Notes: generated by a model not told the origin, from the sequence alone. 64,000 nt of DNA from CAWFFV01 sp963814985 (GCA_963814985.1 CAWFFV010000009.1:124001-188000); one strand, 5' to 3'. Positions 37,910 to 47,764 are shown, counted from the stretch's first letter. Program-made: numbers and translations.

Positions 37910-38056
37910 TACTCAGGTCTGCTCGCCACCCGCAGTGGCTCGCTCTTATTTTGTCTGGGTGTGGCAGGTTTGCGACGCAAACCTGCCACACCCAGACAAA
38001 ATAAGAGCGAAGCGCCATAGGCGCTGAGGAATCTGAAAAGGGGCTGAGTAGTTACG
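37910..38056 (+). repeat. family A cloverleaf element, copy A8 (complete)
   Basis: GTAACTACTCAGGTC at the left, perfect 34-bp central arms (37940-37973 and 37977-38010, loop GAC), AGCGCC-ATA-GGCGCT, and GAGTAGTTAC at the right. The first hairpin is CCAC-loop-GTGG. Flanks are similar but not identical. Lies between two minus-strand genes. Confidence 0.92.
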
Positions 38057-38080
38057 TCTATTTTAGAACACAAGTTGGCA

Positions 38081-39424
38081 TTACTGTGCAACGACAGCTT
38101 GTAACTCTACTTCAAGATTACGCAAGGCATCAGCTGGTTTACTCACACCTAACAATGCATCATGTACATGTTTCTGAAGGACAGACGAAAGCTCCGTATA
38201 CCTTGGAGAAATTGGACGTGGTAAGGCCGTCTGAAAGATAGGTTTGAATTTTTGGAAGTCAGGATATTTCTTGAGTACATCGGTATCATCATAGATGCTT
38301 TGCAATGTAACAGTCCACGACGCAATGAGAGCACCCATTTTCTGAGCATCGTGCTGAAGCATATAGTGGATAAATTTCCAGGCTGCATCTTGCTTTTCAG
38401 GGTCAGAAAAGGCATTGATGGCTAACTGCCAGCCACCAACCGCTGAGTGCCCCGTGGTGTTATTCCCACCATAAAGCATAGGATGAATGTCGAACTTGTC
38501 CGCAACCTTTGATTGGGCAGGATTACTACTAGAAGAAATCGCATATGGCCAGTTGCGCATAAAAATTGCATCACCTGCTAACCATGTTAGACGTGATGTC
38601 TCTTCTGTGCTGGAGGTAACATTAGCAGGTGAGATTTTACCTACCCAATCGACCATTCGAGTAAGGGCCTGCAATGCCTCTGCGCTATTAATAGTAATCA
38701 GTGTCGGATCATTTGGGTCCAGCACATCCCCACCATATCCATGAAGAACCTCAACAAAATTACAGACCAGACCTTCATATAATGATCCTTGCCACACATA
38801 TCCGTACTTCGTCTTATCTTTATTCTGCAGAGCGATGGTGGTCAACTCCTCCCATGATTGTGGAGGAGTTGTGACAATATCTGTACGATAGTAAATGAGA
38901 CCCGCATCTATCCTGAATGGTGCTGCCCAGATTTTTCCATTGAAGGTACATCCTATGATCGGACCCTGAAGATATTTTGTCCGCTCGCTTATGGGCCATT
39001 TGTCATCAAGGGCTACCGTCCATTGATTCAGGGCAAATTCTGCTGGGTAGATAATGTCAAGCGAGATAACATCAGTGGCATGACCATGAGTACGAAACAT
39101 AGCCCTGTAGTTGTTAAGGCTTTGATCGGTGCTAACAGGACCATTTTGCCATGTAACATGGATACCATCTGTGTTCGTTTGATTATAGGTATCGACAATA
39201 TGTTGATAGGCTCCCGAAACGTCGTTCTCACTCAACCAGATAACACTAACAGTATTATTTCCCGTACTGGAACTTGAACCTCCGCAGGACTCAAGTAGAG
39301 AGATTGCACTACTGCCAGTCAAGCCTAATAGCATTGCACGTTCGAGAAAAGTACGACGCTTCATACGACCTGCGCGTATCTTGACAATACATTCATCTAA
39401 TACTTCACGCTGCTCAGAAATCAT
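38081..39424 (-). CDS. extracellular solute-binding lipoprotein (ABC sugar type)
   Basis: About 447 aa. The N-terminus has a twin-arginine-like KRRTFLERAMLLGL and a lipobox LLESCGG, so it is a Tat/Sec-exported lipoprotein. The body matches family 1 solute-binding proteins (VIWLSENDVSGAYQHIVDTY, GKIWAAPFRIDAGLIYYRTD, GGWQLAINAFSDPEK). No permease or ATPase gene is adjacent. ATG 39424 follows AGGAGG by 8 nt; the longer frame to 39553 is not used. Confidence 0.88.
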   Translation of the reverse strand: MISEQREVLDECIVKIRAGRMKRRTFLERAMLLGLTGSSAISLLESCGGSSSSTGNNTVSVIWLSENDVSGAYQHIVDTYNQTNTDGIHVTWQNGPVSTDQSLNNYRAMFRTHGHATDVISLDIIYPAEFALNQWTVALDDKWPISERTKYLQGPIIGCTFNGKIWAAPFRIDAGLIYYRTDIVTTPPQSWEELTTIALQNKDKTKYGYVWQGSLYEGLVCNFVEVLHGYGGDVLDPNDPTLITINSAEALQALTRMVDWVGKISPANVTSSTEETSRLTWLAGDAIFMRNWPYAISSSSNPAQSKVADKFDIHPMLYGGNNTTGHSAVGGWQLAINAFSDPEKQDAAWKFIHYMLQHDAQKMGALIASWTVTLQSIYDDTDVLKKYPDFQKFKPIFQTALPRPISPRYTELSSVLQKHVHDALLGVSKPADALRNLEVELQAVVAQ

Positions 39425-39587
39425 AGTAAGAGCCTCCTGTGGGCTTCTCCTTAAGCTAATCCCCTGTGCCAGAGCACTGCTAGCAGTGCAGAAACGTCCC
39501 ACTCGCCATCTAGAAATAGAAAAACTGCATATTACTTCCAGACCGTTTCTCACAATAGCATAAAATATTCTTTTTGTAAAATGGAAT

Positions 39588-39713
39588 GTAACGACTTCAA
39601 ATCTGCTTGCTACCTGCGGTGGCTCACTCTTGTTTTGTCAGGGGTTGGTTTGTGTCGCAAACCAACCTGCCACACCCCTGACGCCTGAGAAGTGTCATAG
39701 ACGCTAGAGAATA
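39588..39713 (+). repeat. family A element, degenerate copy A9
   Basis: GTAACGACTTCAAATC left end, CTACC-TGC-GGTGG, then GTCAGGGG...CCCCTGAC. The right central arm retains CCTGCCACA while the left arm has lost its complement (TGTGGCAGG), showing how a stem decays. Right hairpin and end are eroded. Confidence 0.75.
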
Positions 39714-40015
39714 CCTGGATCTATGCTTGTCTCCCTGCTCCAAAAAGCGTTAAAATATTAACATCTTGACAAGCTAGCAACTCGGAAGTGGATCCAGTAC
39801 GCATCGCGGTCAACTGGCCGCCTTGCAGAATGGTAGGGGGTTGGCCTGTCACGGCGTTGAGCAACAACAATGCGGCTCATTTACATCTGTCTAGGTGAAC
39901 AAGTGCTTACAGTGCTATGTAGTTACCTTCAAGCATCCGGTTCGTCTTGCCTTTAAAGTACGATAAAGGGAAACATCTAGCAAAGGATCTTATCTATCTC
40001 TGGAGGTTCAATTCT
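39714..40015. other. gene-free stretch upstream of the epimerase
   Basis: About 300 bp between the A9 repeat and the epimerase. I find no ORF with coding character. It presumably contains the promoter of the + strand polysaccharide genes, but no clear consensus is visible. Confidence 0.3.
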
Positions 40016-40969
40016 TTGAAAATCGTTGTTACTGGTGGAGCAGGATTTATTGGCTCCCATCTTTGTGCCCGCTTGCTAAACGAAGGACATACAGTTCTCT
40101 GTGTAGATAACCTTATAACTGGCTCGACACAAAATATCACACCTCTTCTGCGTAACCATTCACATTTTACCTTTCTCCAACATGATGTCACACAACCATT
40201 TGACTGTGAGGCTGATGCTATTTTCCACCTGGCAAGCCCTGCCAGTCCTGTGGGCTATATGGACCACCCAATAGAGACCATTCTGGCGAATAGCCAGGGC
40301 ACCTATCAGATGCTAACAATGGCTCATAAACAACATGCGATGTTTTTGATCTCTTCCACATCTGAAATCTATGGAGATCCGCTACTACATCCACAAAGTG
40401 AAGATTATTGGGGGAATGTAAACCCTATTGGGCCACGCGCGTGTTACGATGAAAGTAAACGTCTCGGTGAAACCTTGACAATGGAGTTCTATCGGCAATA
40501 TCAGGTGAATGCACGTATTGTTCGCATCTTCAATACATATGGTCCCCATAGCCAGATTAATGATGGTCGCATGATCCCTAATTTCATTACACAAGCCTTG
40601 AAGAATGAAGAACTTATCATTTATGGTGACGGCAGGAAAACTCGTAGCATTTGCTATGTAAGCGATCTGGTTGACGGCCTGATGCGAGCAATGTTCCAGC
40701 CAGGTACCGCAGGCGAGGTGTTTAACCTGGGTAACCCCGAAGAACATACCGTTCTCGAATTTGCCCAAACAATTCTTCAGCTCTGTAATGCTTCATCAAA
40801 TATCGTTTTCCAACCCGGCCGTATTGATGATCCTGAACGCCGTCGCCCAAATATTACGAAAGCCCAACAAGTATTAGGATGGCGACTCAACGTGAGTATG
40901 GAAGATGGGTTACAACGTACTATCGAGTGGTTTCGTAGCCACACGAACATACTCTCGTCCGTTCTATAG
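40016..40969 (+). CDS. NAD-dependent epimerase, UDP-glucuronate decarboxylase type
   Basis: About 317 aa. Starts at TTG 40016 after TGGAGG (KIVVTGGAGFIGSH); a longer frame from 39947 lacks an SD. Rossmann GGAGFIGS, catalytic SSTSEIYGDP with YDESKR (YxxxK), and RIFNTYGPHSQINDGRMIPNF, typical of UDP-xylose synthases and related extended SDRs. Supplies an activated sugar for the envelope polymer genes that follow. Confidence 0.88.
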   Translation: MKIVVTGGAGFIGSHLCARLLNEGHTVLCVDNLITGSTQNITPLLRNHSHFTFLQHDVTQPFDCEADAIFHLASPASPVGYMDHPIETILANSQGTYQMLTMAHKQHAMFLISSTSEIYGDPLLHPQSEDYWGNVNPIGPRACYDESKRLGETLTMEFYRQYQVNARIVRIFNTYGPHSQINDGRMIPNFITQALKNEELIIYGDGRKTRSICYVSDLVDGLMRAMFQPGTAGEVFNLGNPEEHTVLEFAQTILQLCNASSNIVFQPGRIDDPERRRPNITKAQQVLGWRLNVSMEDGLQRTIEWFRSHTNILSSVL

Positions 40970-41001
40970 AGATGTTCTTTTACAAGAATTAAACGGTACA
41001 T

Positions 41002-42609
41002 ATGTATAATCTTCAGACGCATGATGGGCAAGGGCTGCTTTCCCAGAACTCGTGGTTGAAAAGAGCGCACGCTCTTATAGCAGAAAACGCAACGTCATCC
41101 AACCTTGCAGGTTTGATAGCTGCCATCTTTGCCCTTTTTTGCTTGCTCGCTCTTCCCCAACCGTGGAATATTCGCTTGCCCCTCTATCTTCTCGTCACTG
41201 TCTGGACTATTCTACGCCCACGGGTAGCTCTTTACCTGCTCCCTATCGCTATTCCATGGGGATCGCTGGACACGATATCCCTGGGCGGGATGAACATGAA
41301 CAGCGCAGATATTCTTGTTTTTTTGCTCACTGCGAGTTGGCTCATAAGCTTTGTGCTTCGCCCAATGACAGGATACAGGGCCATATACACAGGTCCTCTC
41401 GATCGTGAAAATTTCAATCTCCCTCGCTACCTTGCAGTCGCAATGTTAGTACTGCTCTTTACGATGCTTCTCTCCATGACAAACACGTTCAGCCTCAGTT
41501 CTAGCCTGAAAGAGATCAGCAAATGGCTAGAAGTGCTGGCAATACTCTTTCTGGGCACACAATATCTTCGTACACGCCGCCAGATCTGGACGCTTGTCGT
41601 CATCATTTGTCTGGCCGCCATTTCGCAAGCATGCCTGGGATACATACAGGCATTCTTCAATCTCGGTCCTCAATCATTTATTCGTGACTCAGGACTCCGT
41701 GTCTATGGCACATTCGATCAACCTAACCCCTATGCAGGTTACATCAATATATCTCTATGTATTGCAGTTGCATTGGCATTACTCGGACGAAGCTGGGCAA
41801 TACGTATCCTCGCTGGCCTTACCGCGATCCTGCTCGCGGTGGCCCTGGATCTATCCCAATCACGCGGAGGTTTTATCGCGATCGCCGTTGCACTTCTCTT
41901 TATCGTCGTGATTGGGATACCACAAATACGTACACTGGTATGGGCAGGAGCACTTGGAGCACTGGGCATTGTCGGCGCATACATGGCAGGTCTGCTCCCT
42001 GAAAGTGTACTCAAGCCCATACTGAAGATACTTGGCCTGACCAGCATTTCCCTGTCCTCTCCCACTCCCGATGATTTCTCAACCGCTGAGCGCCTGGCTC
42101 ACTGGATTGTTGGCATCAATATGTTCCAGGATCATCCCCTTACGGGAGTTGGGATTGGCAACTATCCCAACGTCTATCCACAGTACGCTATTACTATCTT
42201 TGTGAACCCATTGGGACATGCTCACAATTATTACATCAATATTGCAGCTGAAGCAGGCTTTTTTGGATTAGCGGCCTTGTTGCTATTTTTGGCAACAGTC
42301 TTCGTTGCAGGTGGACACTCATTACGTGTCATCAGCAAGAAATCTCTGCCACCACAAAGAGTAAAACTACCAACCGGAGTACCAGGGGAAGAGCCACAGA
42401 AAACATTTGCACATTTCAACTTGTTTGCCAATGATCGAGCGCTAGCCATAGGACTTCTGGCGTCTCTACTTTCTGTATGCGTACATAATCTGGTAGATAA
42501 CTTATATGTGCATAGCATGACCAGTCTCTTTGCGTTACTCATCATACTTCTTATCCGTCTAGAGGGAGTAACGCCGAACATCCGTAGTACTGGAGGCCAT
42601 TTTGATTAA
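41002..42609 (+). CDS. O-antigen ligase / Wzy-like polymerase family membrane protein
   Basis: 535 aa with about 12 membrane segments and the Wzy_C region: DHPLTGVGIGNYPNVYP followed by GHAHNYYINIAAEAGFFGL, carrying the conserved Arg/His face. Acts at the membrane on undecaprenyl-linked glycans, as ligase or polymerase. Follows the epimerase by 32 nt and overlaps the next gene by 8 nt. Confidence 0.85.
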   Translation: MYNLQTHDGQGLLSQNSWLKRAHALIAENATSSNLAGLIAAIFALFCLLALPQPWNIRLPLYLLVTVWTILRPRVALYLLPIAIPWGSLDTISLGGMNMNSADILVFLLTASWLISFVLRPMTGYRAIYTGPLDRENFNLPRYLAVAMLVLLFTMLLSMTNTFSLSSSLKEISKWLEVLAILFLGTQYLRTRRQIWTLVVIICLAAISQACLGYIQAFFNLGPQSFIRDSGLRVYGTFDQPNPYAGYINISLCIAVALALLGRSWAIRILAGLTAILLAVALDLSQSRGGFIAIAVALLFIVVIGIPQIRTLVWAGALGALGIVGAYMAGLLPESVLKPILKILGLTSISLSSPTPDDFSTAERLAHWIVGINMFQDHPLTGVGIGNYPNVYPQYAITIFVNPLGHAHNYYINIAAEAGFFGLAALLLFLATVFVAGGHSLRVISKKSLPPQRVKLPTGVPGEEPQKTFAHFNLFANDRALAIGLLASLLSVCVHNLVDNLYVHSMTSLFALLIILLIRLEGVTPNIRSTGGHFD

Positions 42610-43774
42610 ACGGAATTTGCAAGATGCTCGTCTGTCTCCTGTAGATGATCCCTCAGAGGTAGTTGACAACAAAGTACATTCGCCGCTACAAGATAAAGAC
42701 ACAGCAAGACAAGAAGAACCTGAGATTACTCGTGACCAATTGGCACTCGGCAAACGACTCCTGAACTGGCGTACGATAGTACCACTTGTTGTGGTGATTG
42801 CTGCGCTGGTTTTCTTTGCGCAAAGAGCAAATATTGACCCTCAGAAAACATGGGCAGTGATGCGGAGCGCCAATATACTCCTCTTTCTGGCTGCTTTTTT
42901 CATCTACTATCTCTCTTTTACGATACGAGCAGTACGCTGGCATATTCTCCTGGAAAATGTAGGCTTTACGCAAGCAAATGGTGTCCATCTACCAAAATTC
43001 TGGAAGCTTGTAGAGATTATCTACATTTCATTCTTTGCTAATGCCGTTGTTCCGGCCAAATTGGGCGACCTCTACCGTGCTTACCTGTTACGTCAGGAAA
43101 TAGGCGTTTCTACAACACGTAGCTTTGGGACAGTCCTTGCAGAGCGACTGCTGGATCTCATTGTTCTACTACTTCTCTTCATTCCAGCAATCATTATTAG
43201 CCTGCACGAGAATTTACCCCCGCAATTAAGTCTGAGCCTGGAAATTCTCATGGCTGCTGTTATTGTAGGTATTGCAGGACTTTTTGTGCTACGTCTGGCA
43301 CGCGAGCCTATTGCAAAGCTTGTCCCATCACGTTTCCGTGATCAGTACTACCACTTCCAGGAAGGAACACTTGGTTCCTTTCACCGGCTCCCCACACTCA
43401 CTGGCCTGACCGTTGGCGTTTGGCTCTGTGAGGCATTACGTTTCTTCTTTGTTGCGGCCTCTCTTAATCTGATTAGTGGGAGTATGTTCCATATTCTAGC
43501 TGCCGCTATCTTTATCGGGCTTGGTGAAGCTCTGTTGACGGCTATTCCATCAACAGGTGGTGGAATTGGACTTGTTGAGGGGGGCATGGTGGCAATGATT
43601 GCACTCTTCTACCAGGGTCCCAATGCAGTCAACCTGACGGCTGCCGCCATTCTGCTTGACCGTACAATTAGCCTATTCAGCATTCTGGCGATTGGTTTTG
43701 TTGTCTTTCTTATTGCGTTCGGGCGTAAAGCAGCAAAACAAAGCCGTCCTAAGGGAAACTTGACACGCCGATAA
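42602..43774 (+). CDS. flippase-like / lysylphosphatidylglycerol-synthase TM-domain protein
   Basis: 390 aa starting at TTG 42602 within the end of the ligase gene. After a hydrophilic 50-residue start come about eight membrane segments with the UPF0104 features VVPAKLGDLYRAYLLRQE and STGGGIGLVEGGMVAM. No C-terminal transferase domain. The family is linked to lipid or polyprenyl-glycan translocation. Coupled to the O-antigen ligase gene. Confidence 0.82.
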   Translation: MIKRNLQDARLSPVDDPSEVVDNKVHSPLQDKDTARQEEPEITRDQLALGKRLLNWRTIVPLVVVIAALVFFAQRANIDPQKTWAVMRSANILLFLAAFFIYYLSFTIRAVRWHILLENVGFTQANGVHLPKFWKLVEIIYISFFANAVVPAKLGDLYRAYLLRQEIGVSTTRSFGTVLAERLLDLIVLLLLFIPAIIISLHENLPPQLSLSLEILMAAVIVGIAGLFVLRLAREPIAKLVPSRFRDQYYHFQEGTLGSFHRLPTLTGLTVGVWLCEALRFFFVAASLNLISGSMFHILAAAIFIGLGEALLTAIPSTGGGIGLVEGGMVAMIALFYQGPNAVNLTAAAILLDRTISLFSILAIGFVVFLIAFGRKAAKQSRPKGNLTRR

Positions 43775-43915
43775 GCCTACAATATAATTTTTCGCAGGTC
43801 CACGAGATACGGAGGGAGGATGCAACAGAAGAGGCATCTTGCCACTTGTTCCTCTGACATATTGTTAAATTTCCCTCTTATCTCGTTAAGCACATTTGTA
43901 CACTGAGGTTAATAT

Positions 43916-44521
43916 ATGCACGAACATCCTCTCATAGAACTCTATATCAGCGTTGGTGACGAGCAACAAAATACGTCGATTGAGCAGATGCTTTCTTCTG
44001 CCAATATCGATGATATTGTCTTACAGACCTTGCGCATGGCAGGAATCACACAACAAATTATGCTTACTGTACTTGTCACTGACGACGAGAATATACGCGA
44101 CTTGAATAATCAGTACCGCCAACAGAATAAACCCACGGATATACTCTCATTCCCGCTACAAGAGAAGCCACTGGTAAAGGCTCCTGCCGATCAACTCTGG
44201 ACAGCACAAGAAGCCGAAGAAATTCCACTGAGAGACGGTGATACCGAAAATGGTGAAGCAGCGGTGGACACAGAACAACCAAAGCCCACGTTTGTAACAC
44301 CACCAGGGATGGTTATGAACCTGGGTGATGTTATGATTTCCTGGCCCACTGTTGTACGACAGGCTTTAGAAGCAGACCATAGTCCCATCTATGAACTACT
44401 CTATCTCCTCTCCCACGGAGTGCTCCACCTGATTGGCTATGATGATCAGACGGATGCCGGCTATCAAGCAATGGTACATATTCAGCAAACAGTGTTACAA
44501 GCAAGCGGACAGAAAGCATAG
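43916..44521 (+). CDS. ybeY: endoribonuclease YbeY (16S rRNA maturation)
   Basis: 201 aa. N-terminal region with YRQQNKPTDILSFPL and a C-terminal metal site SHGVLHLIGYDD. The usual zinc triad HGxLHLxGYDH has Asp in place of the third His. About 50 extra residues, acidic (residues 85-135), separate the two conserved halves. Acts in ribosome quality control and 16S 3'-end processing. Followed 5 nt later by dgkA, a common gene order. Confidence 0.88.
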   Translation: MHEHPLIELYISVGDEQQNTSIEQMLSSANIDDIVLQTLRMAGITQQIMLTVLVTDDENIRDLNNQYRQQNKPTDILSFPLQEKPLVKAPADQLWTAQEAEEIPLRDGDTENGEAAVDTEQPKPTFVTPPGMVMNLGDVMISWPTVVRQALEADHSPIYELLYLLSHGVLHLIGYDDQTDAGYQAMVHIQQTVLQASGQKA

Positions 44522-44526
44522 GGCAG

Positions 44527-44964
44527 ATGAACCAACAAAAACAGCCGGTAGTTCCTCCGGCTGTTCCCATACATCAGCAAGCGCAGAAAAGTGAATGGGC
44601 AAAATTTATTGCCAGCTTTAAATATGCCTTTAGTGGTCTCTGGTATGCTCTCCGTACACAACGCAATGCTAGAGTTCACATTTTACTTGCCGCGCTGGCT
44701 ATCATTATGGGGAGTATACTACACATTTCTACGGTCGAGTTCGCAATGGTCTTTGTGGCAATTACAGGGGTATTTATTGCAGAAATGTTCAATACGGTCA
44801 TAGAACTCTGTGTTGACCTGGCTTCACCGGAGTATCATCCTCTGGCAAAAATTGCTAAGGATGTGGCAGCAGGCGCGGTACTTTTAAATGCGATACTGGC
44901 AATAATTATTGGACTACTCGTTTTTGGGCCACATCTGTGGATATACGTTATCAGATATTTTTAG
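44527..44964 (+). CDS. dgkA: diacylglycerol/undecaprenol kinase (DgkA family)
   Basis: 145 aa. After a 35-residue cytoplasmic start come FKYAFSGLWYALRTQRNARVH and EMFNTVIELCVDLASPEYHPLAKIAKDVAAGAVLL, the signature of Gram-positive-type undecaprenol kinases, with three membrane segments. Recycles lipid carrier for wall or polysaccharide synthesis, in keeping with the neighbouring genes. A 9-bp-arm hairpin (44540-44548 / 44557-44565) lies just inside the coding start. Confidence 0.92.
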   Translation: MNQQKQPVVPPAVPIHQQAQKSEWAKFIASFKYAFSGLWYALRTQRNARVHILLAALAIIMGSILHISTVEFAMVFVAITGVFIAEMFNTVIELCVDLASPEYHPLAKIAKDVAAGAVLLNAILAIIIGLLVFGPHLWIYVIRYF

Positions 44965-44965
44965 G

Positions 44966-45001
44966 GCTGTAAGTGCTGAGAAATCTGAAAAAGGATACGT
45001 G
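44966..45001 (+). repeat. family A fragment A10 (right end)
   Basis: GCTGAGAAATCTGAAAAAGG followed by a remnant of the right end. Begins one base after the dgkA stop. Hairpin and central palindrome are missing. Confidence 0.6.
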
Positions 45002-45048
45002 AAAAGCGGCGACGGGCGACCTCTGACGGGCCGCCCTGTTGTTGTTTC

Positions 45049-45615
45049 CTACTTTACACGCTCGACATATTTACCGGTGCGTGTATCAATGCGTATCTTA
45101 TCACCCGGATTCACAAACAGAGGAACATTAACAACTGCCCCTGTTTCCAGCGTTGCTGGTTTGGTGACGTTGTTGGCGGTATCACCACGTACACCTGGTT
45201 CTGCACTCTCGACGCGCAGTTCCAAGAAATTTGGGAGTTCTACGGCCACAATTGTCTCACCATCCGCCAGCAATTCTACAATATCCTGCTCCTTGAGAAA
45301 CTTGATAGCATCTCCTAGCATCTCTTTGGGAATTGGTTGCTGGTCATAGGTTTCTGTGTTCATAAAAACATAGTCGCTACCATCAACGTACAGGAACTGC
45401 CAGTTCTGATGCTCGACACGTACCTCGTCAATTTCTTCGCCAGCACGGAAGCGCTGCTCAATGACACGCCCATTTTTTAAGTTCTTCAAATTCGTACGTA
45501 CGAACGCACGCCAGTTTCCAGGACTGACATGATGAAACTCGGTGAGGGTATAGAGTTCGCCGTTATAGCGGATCACCATACCATTACGAAAATCAGCAGT
45601 TGTTGCATTACCCAA
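45049..45615 (-). CDS. efp: translation elongation factor P
   Basis: 188 aa from TTG 45615 (AAGGAG 9 nt upstream), the usual EF-P length; the frame to 45648 would add 11 residues. All three beta-barrel domains are present (ADFRNGMVIRYNGELYTL; YDQQPIPKEMLG; GDTANNVTKPATLETGAVVNVP). The domain I loop that normally reads PGKG with the modified Lys is PGNW here, so the classical lysine is missing. Rescues ribosomes at polyproline. It stands alone, convergent with dgkA. Confidence 0.93.
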   Translation of the reverse strand: MGNATTADFRNGMVIRYNGELYTLTEFHHVSPGNWRAFVRTNLKNLKNGRVIEQRFRAGEEIDEVRVEHQNWQFLYVDGSDYVFMNTETYDQQPIPKEMLGDAIKFLKEQDIVELLADGETIVAVELPNFLELRVESAEPGVRGDTANNVTKPATLETGAVVNVPLFVNPGDKIRIDTRTGKYVERVK

Positions 45616-45669
45616 TGGAATATTCTCCTTCTTCCCTCTTTCAATCACTATCGAGAAAGCTTTTGCAGT

Positions 45670-46722
45670 TTATGCTCGTTCGGTCACGAAAATACTGGCA
45701 GGTTGACCTAACACGACAATGACTACTTTTTTCACAATTTTCCAGTTATGCTCGCGTAAAACCTTATCCCAAAGCCGATCTTCACTGGTAAGCGTTACCA
45801 TCAGCCCATCAGGCGTAAGCACACGCCCAAACTCTTGAATAAGCGCCGCATAGAGGTCTACATTCGTTTCGTGTGTACCAATCTGCTTGCCAAAGGGAAG
45901 ATTGGTCAGGATACGTGTTACACTCGCCTCATCGAAGGGAAGCGAACGAGCATCCCAAACTTTCCAGGTAGCCATCACATCAGCGGAACGAGCATTACGC
46001 CGTGCCATTGCTACAGCTTCATCACGAATATCACCACCAATGACTCTATCGAATGGGGCTAATAATGCGCGCTCGATAACAATCGTTCCGGTGCCACAAA
46101 GTGGATCAAGCACGATATCTTGTGCTGTCGGACGTGCCAGCCAACTCATTGCTGCACCAATGGTCGGGCGTAATGATGCCGGGAGATGCTCTCGCTTGTA
46201 ACTTCGGTGCCGCATCGTGGCATCACTCAACCGTAGTCCTATCAGCAGTTCGCTACCGCTCAGCCAGAGCCAGAACTCAACATCGGCATCATCCTCCACA
46301 TGGCGTAGGCTGCGTGGCATGCTCCGTCGTAGCGCATCCGTTACTGCCTGTCCGGCATCCACACGCCGAAAATCGTGTGTACCCGATTTCTGACTGACCA
46401 CACGCCATGTACGAGGTTGTGTTCCCGGATGGACACGACGCCAGGAAGCCAGGGCACTCGTCAGATCAGCATTGAGGGTTGCACCGTGGAGCACTCGGAG
46501 AGCATCGTGCCCATGCCCCAGACCCTTGACATGAGCAAGAGCAAAAAAGACATCTTCAACTGTATGCAGATTAAGCAGATCACCCGGCTCTGTTGCTGTC
46601 CGAAAAAGTGCAATTCCTCGCGCAAACTTCACCAACTCAGCGTCCGCAACATTAGCACGAATTTCACTAAAAGCCAGCGTCTCTAACCCTGGCACTGTCA
46701 TAATATAAAAAAGATGCGACAT
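45670..46722 (-). CDS. THUMP/N2-guanine RNA methyltransferase-like protein
   Basis: About 350 aa. N-terminal THUMP-like region (TVPGLETLAFSEIR...), then a Rossmann methyltransferase with SAM motif LDPLCGTGTIVIE, acidic GGDIRDEAV and catalytic TNLPFGKQIG (N-x-P-F type), as in Trm14/TrmN tRNA m2G6 enzymes or RlmL. Start uncertain: ATG 46722 or 46701; the TTG at 46806 would overlap the next gene. Confidence 0.82.
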   Translation of the reverse strand: MSHLFYIMTVPGLETLAFSEIRANVADAELVKFARGIALFRTATEPGDLLNLHTVEDVFFALAHVKGLGHGHDALRVLHGATLNADLTSALASWRRVHPGTQPRTWRVVSQKSGTHDFRRVDAGQAVTDALRRSMPRSLRHVEDDADVEFWLWLSGSELLIGLRLSDATMRHRSYKREHLPASLRPTIGAAMSWLARPTAQDIVLDPLCGTGTIVIERALLAPFDRVIGGDIRDEAVAMARRNARSADVMATWKVWDARSLPFDEASVTRILTNLPFGKQIGTHETNVDLYAALIQEFGRVLTPDGLMVTLTSEDRLWDKVLREHNWKIVKKVVIVVLGQPASIFVTERA

Positions 46723-46765
46723 CCACCTACTATTTCTTTCATAATGATCAACACACAAGACCAAA

Positions 46766-47563
46766 CTATGCCAGGAGTCTGGAGAGTCCTTCAGTATCCT
46801 CAACAAATTTTGCCAGGCGTTTCTTCTTTAAGTTCTCACGTAACACCCACGTAATATCAGTATCATTCCAGGACGCACACTCACGCATCAATGCAAAACC
46901 CTGCTCAGGAGCAGCAGCCGTAACAACACTGAGGGTATAACCCAATGCTCGACGCAGGGTACGAAACTCCTCGTTTTTACGATCAGCAGCAGCGATACTG
47001 TGCACACGCTCCAGGACAAGACGCTGTAGTTTTAATGCAGTAGTGAGCAATTCAGGAGTATAGAGGAGAGATGGCTCAGCAACCGATGCAATTGCGGCGC
47101 GTTGCTGAAGATAGTTACCATGCGCCGCCAGATCAATCAAACATTGCGTTGTTTCTTGTGGCTGAGCAGTCAACAAGTGTTGATAGGCAATAGCAACTCC
47201 TTCACGTACACGCCAATATGGACTACAGGCATAGTGATTGAGTAAATTAAAGGTTTCTTCGCACCAGCCAGGTTGCACGGCAGCACAAGCCCCAAAAGCA
47301 ATAATACCACAAAGCATAATAAACTCTGCGGGCGTATTACTAGCAACCATCTTGCGATCACCATTAGCTAAATAGTTGAGTAGTGAATGCACACTATCAG
47401 GATACTTAGAGACGGAGGCGGCAAGGAGATAACTCACATCATTTGCCAGCTCTAAATTCGCACGCTGTCCGGGTAGCCGGCTCTGGTCACGCAGGTAGAA
47501 CTCCAAAGGGCGCTGGTTGCCCGTTAATGCTCTCTCTACCAGGGAAGATAGAGTATCGTGCAT
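46766..47563 (-). CDS. HEAT/alpha-helical repeat protein
   Basis: About 265 aa from ATG 47563 (AAGGA upstream). Repeated helix pairs (CSPYWRVREGVAIAYQHLL, GNYLQQRAAIASVAEP) resemble HEAT or DNA-alkylation-repeat folds, but no catalytic residues are visible. Ends 44 nt before the methyltransferase ATG, so co-expression is likely. Function not assignable. Confidence 0.6.
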   Translation of the reverse strand: MHDTLSSLVERALTGNQRPLEFYLRDQSRLPGQRANLELANDVSYLLAASVSKYPDSVHSLLNYLANGDRKMVASNTPAEFIMLCGIIAFGACAAVQPGWCEETFNLLNHYACSPYWRVREGVAIAYQHLLTAQPQETTQCLIDLAAHGNYLQQRAAIASVAEPSLLYTPELLTTALKLQRLVLERVHSIAAADRKNEEFRTLRRALGYTLSVVTAAAPEQGFALMRECASWNDTDITWVLRENLKKKRLAKFVEDTEGLSRLLA

Positions 47564-47764
47564 GTTAACACATCCTTGCAAAAACAAAAACTATGATGAC
47601 TTCAGTTACGAACACGTGATTTGGATATATATTCTTCGAAGGGTAGACCACGAATACATACTCATTTTACCACACCTTAGAGCACCCCATAAATACATTC
47701 CTCACAATTGTACCGATGGAGCTATGTTCTACTCCATACATATCACTCCTGACGATTATTAACC

